Below, piece after piece: positions 62,181 through 64,000 of a stretch of 64,000 bases of DNA (its first letter is position 1; each line of letters starts with the position of its first letter). The notes below the pieces were generated by a model, which saw only the letters and a list, made by a program, of their open reading frames with translations, searched no databases and had not been told where the DNA came from. A program made the translations under genes and the position numbers. Location: NCBI GenBank assembly GCA_028281535.1, contig JANQJS010000003.1, positions 186,001 to 250,000 of the forward strand, read 5' to 3'. The DNA comes from Sedimentisphaerales bacterium. Its GTDB lineage: Bacteria > Planctomycetota > Phycisphaerae > Sedimentisphaerales > SM23-30.

Positions 62181-62771
62181 TTATGGGTTAATATCGGTTG
62201 ATTGAATTTTATTTAATGTCTCATCAAGCAGTTGGCGATGATCGTTTGGATCGAGGCTTTTTTGGATGATCTTACCCGCCACATCGGTTGCAAGAACCGT
62301 GACTTGTTCGTAAATTTCATTCAACGCCTGATTCTTTGCCGCGGCGATATCCTGTTGGGCACGATCGCGAAGTTTCTGAGCTTCATCTTGTGCTTTATTG
62401 CGGATGTCATCTGCCAGTTTCGTGGCATCGCTACGACTTTTTTCGATGATCGTTTGAGCTTCCTGACGGGCATCAGCCAATTGCTGTTGAAAATCAGCCT
62501 GGGCTTGTTCTGCTTCGCCACGAGCTTTTTCTGCTTCTTCGATCGACTGACGAATATGATCTTCACGCTTTTGCAGTGATTCCAAAAGTGGTTTCCATGC
62601 AAATTTGCCAAGGATAAAGATTAGCCCAACAAATACCAGAAAGGTCCAGACAGAGGTGCCTAGTCCACCAGCAAAAATGTTGGGAGTTTCACCACTCTCA
62701 GCTGCACCGAAAGCGATTGAAGTCATACTAGTGACGATCAAAGCTACTATAGGATAAAAACGATTAGGCAT
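62181..62771 (-). CDS. atpF: ATP synthase Fo b subunit with N-terminal extension
   Basis: 196 residues. It begins with a possible signal-like helix (FYPIVALIVTSMTSIAFGA, 1-23), then TSVWTFLVFVGLIFILGKFA (the usual b membrane helix), KPLLESLQKREDHIRQSIEE (signature) and a long Ala/Glu/Gln-rich coiled coil. The extra N-terminal hydrophobic segment is also found in b subunits of other phyla, and may be cleaved. It forms the peripheral stalk with delta. Confidence 0.93.
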   Translation of the reverse strand: MPNRFYPIVALIVTSMTSIAFGAAESGETPNIFAGGLGTSVWTFLVFVGLIFILGKFAWKPLLESLQKREDHIRQSIEEAEKARGEAEQAQADFQQQLADARQEAQTIIEKSRSDATKLADDIRNKAQDEAQKLRDRAQQDIAAAKNQALNEIYEQVTVLATDVAGKIIQKSLDPNDHRQLLDETLNKIQSTDINP

Positions 62772-62829
62772 CCTAATCTCCTTTTAGCAATTGAAAATAA
62801 TGTCTAACGAATTCTCTTTTGCCAGAGAT

Positions 62830-63093
62830 TTAGCTACCTAAGCCCATGATACAAATAACAAGTGCGAACATGGTTGCACCTTCAATCAGAGCGGCTGAAA
62901 TAATCATTGCGGTCTGAATTTTGTTACCAGCTTCTGGTTGGCGAGCAATACCTTCAGCAGCTTTGCTGCCAATATTACCAATACCTAAACCAGCACCGAT
63001 AATAGCCAAACCGGCACCAACACAAGCCAAACCAGCATTACCAATAGCAGAAGCAGCTGTAACTGCATCTTGAGCTAACATCATTAAGTCCAT
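62830..63093 (-). CDS. atpE: ATP synthase Fo c subunit (proton type)
   Basis: 87 residues, two helices joined by the polar loop ARQPEAGNK. The first helix is GAGLAIIGAGLGIGNIGSKA, the second ISAALIEGATMFALVICIMG with ion-binding Glu71. The Na+-specific partners are absent: the position equivalent to Gln32 is Ile, and the residue after Glu71 is Gly, not Ser or Thr. A proton-coupled rotor is therefore expected. Confidence 0.96.
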   Translation of the reverse strand: MDLMMLAQDAVTAASAIGNAGLACVGAGLAIIGAGLGIGNIGSKAAEGIARQPEAGNKIQTAMIISAALIEGATMFALVICIMGLGS

Positions 63094-63179
63094 TTTTTGT
63101 CTCCAAAATCTTAAACGGTTACAATGAGATTAAAAATTCCAGTAAGCTTAATTATTAAGCTTCGAATACAACAATTATA

Positions 63180-63965
63180 TTAGTGGTCCGGATGCATTGC
63201 CGAACCAATAAATAGCGTAGTCAAAAAGGTGAAAATGTATGCTTGCAAAAACGCAACAAACAATTCCAGAATACTAAAGGCGGCACAGCCTGCTACAGTA
63301 ACACCACCAACGAAATAATTTTTTGACATAAAGATCAAACCCAACAACGCACCAATAACGGCGTGCCCAGCTGAGATATTTGCGAATAAACGAACGGCCA
63401 ATGCGAATGGCTTAACCAGTGCTCCGACAATTTCCAATACATACATCAAGGGAACCAAAGCCAGTGGAACATGAGGGATAAAGTTTTTGATGTAGTTACC
63501 TAATCCTTGTTCACGAATACCATTGACCTGAATCATGAAGAATGAAATGATCGCTAGGGTTGCGGTGACCCAGATATTCCCTGTCGCGGCACCGTTGACA
63601 TGCGTCTGCACATTTCCAACCGTGATAAAGTAAATCACGCTATCAAAGGGGAGCATGCCAAGTAAATTGCAAAAGAGTATAAAAAAGAAAACCGTCCATA
63701 AGTAATGTATGAAACGGTCTGTATCTTTTCCTAAAACAGGTCTTGCCACATCTTCACGTACAAAAAGTAATATGGCTTCCAGGAAGTTTCGTAGTCCTGT
63801 TGGGACCATAGTCCGTTGTCGTGCAATGTAAGTAAACGCTAAAATCATTAATATTCCAGCGAGAAGTATCATCAACATATGGTTGGTAAAAAAAGCACCT
63901 TCCCATAGCGGGTGCTGAACGACGTGATCTAATGGATTGCCAGCGGCAAGGATGATATTATTCAA
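63180..63965 (-). CDS. atpB: ATP synthase Fo a subunit
   Basis: 261 residues from TTG 63965; an in-frame stop lies 30 nt upstream, no ATG lies between, and GGAG is present about 13 nt upstream. The essential Arg is in LAVRLFANISAGHAVIGALL, and the last helices ELFVAFLQAYIFTFLTTLFI follow the family pattern. The N-terminus ends in VVQHPLWEGAFFTNHMLM, the usual lead before helix 1. It forms the proton half-channels against the c ring. First atp gene in the window; atpI-type genes may lie to the right. Confidence 0.95.
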   Translation of the reverse strand: MNNIILAAGNPLDHVVQHPLWEGAFFTNHMLMILLAGILMILAFTYIARQRTMVPTGLRNFLEAILLFVREDVARPVLGKDTDRFIHYLWTVFFFILFCNLLGMLPFDSVIYFITVGNVQTHVNGAATGNIWVTATLAIISFFMIQVNGIREQGLGNYIKNFIPHVPLALVPLMYVLEIVGALVKPFALAVRLFANISAGHAVIGALLGLIFMSKNYFVGGVTVAGCAAFSILELFVAFLQAYIFTFLTTLFIGSAMHPDH

Positions 63966-64000
63966 TTGTTGCTTATTTCTCCGTTTTAGCCTGTTTTATT

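Noticed and set aside
62830-63093. Na+-type ATP synthase
   Set aside because: The c subunit lacks the Gln32 equivalent and the Ser/Thr after the essential Glu; it is of proton type.

Overview
The window looks like a chromosomal segment of a low-GC member of the Planctomycetota, most likely class Phycisphaerae. This is an inference from gene content. It carries secreted proteins ending in planctomycete-style dockerin repeats, two PEP-CTERM sorting-signal proteins, a Tat-exported Gfo/Idh/MocA oxidoreductase next to a DUF1080 (3-keto-disaccharide hydrolase-like) protein, LamG and beta-helix giants, and an RDD/SpoIIM and MoxR/DUF58/DUF4350/DUF4129 membrane cluster. No rRNA or taxonomic marker was compared.

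Layout. 1-9.6 kb: the end of a TolC-type efflux protein, a secreted dockerin protein, a macro-domain protein, a 1757-residue beta-helix/metzincin/dockerin protein, and a small orphan gene behind a consensus promoter and structured leader. 9.6-14.7 kb: an exported sugar-degradation-type operon (oxidoreductase, HEAT repeats, DUF1080, small lipoprotein) behind a run of hairpins and closed by a strong terminator. 15-18.7 kb: a PEGA-like lipoprotein, the GTPase BipA/TypA and a membrane protein, all on the minus strand. 19-21.5 kb: a two-gene defence-like unit, namely a membrane-anchored DUF4041 + GIY-YIG nuclease (SNIPE-like) followed by a protein with a PD-(D/E)XK-like signature. 21.5-24.4 kb: a repeat- and hairpin-rich stretch with a candidate structured small RNA of about 270 nt, dispersed repeats, and two PEP-CTERM genes whose leaders share hairpins and each end in a terminator-like stem. 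24.4-28.8 kb: an antitoxin with a frameshifted ParE/RelE-type toxin, small membrane proteins, tRNA-Lys(UUU), a secreted unknown and MtaB. 28.7-36.7 kb, minus strand: a LamG protein, 6-phosphogluconate dehydrogenase, and two tandem paralogues of an unrecognised secreted family. 36.9-45.4 kb: TadA, an FMN reductase, then RDD-SpoIIM converging on DUF58-MoxR-DUF4350-DUF4129 and a membrane protein. 45.5-49.1 kb: a complete ribose-type sugar ABC importer. 49.4-57.1 kb: ileS-purN, then a Nudix/winged-helix regulator (NrtR-like) with nadA and a metallopeptidase-like lipoprotein, behind a promoter that overlaps a perfect 10-3-10 inverted repeat. 57.1-64 kb: the F-type ATP synthase operon atpBEFHAGDC on the minus strand.

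Functional groups. Three units read as coherent modules: NAD synthesis under an NrtR-like repressor, the proton-type ATP synthase, and the exported sugar-oxidation operon. The least explained material is the two-nuclease pair at 19.0-21.5 kb and the structured RNA and leader elements at 9.0-9.8 kb and 21.6-23.6 kb. All functional names come from reading motifs by eye; no database search or folding program was run.
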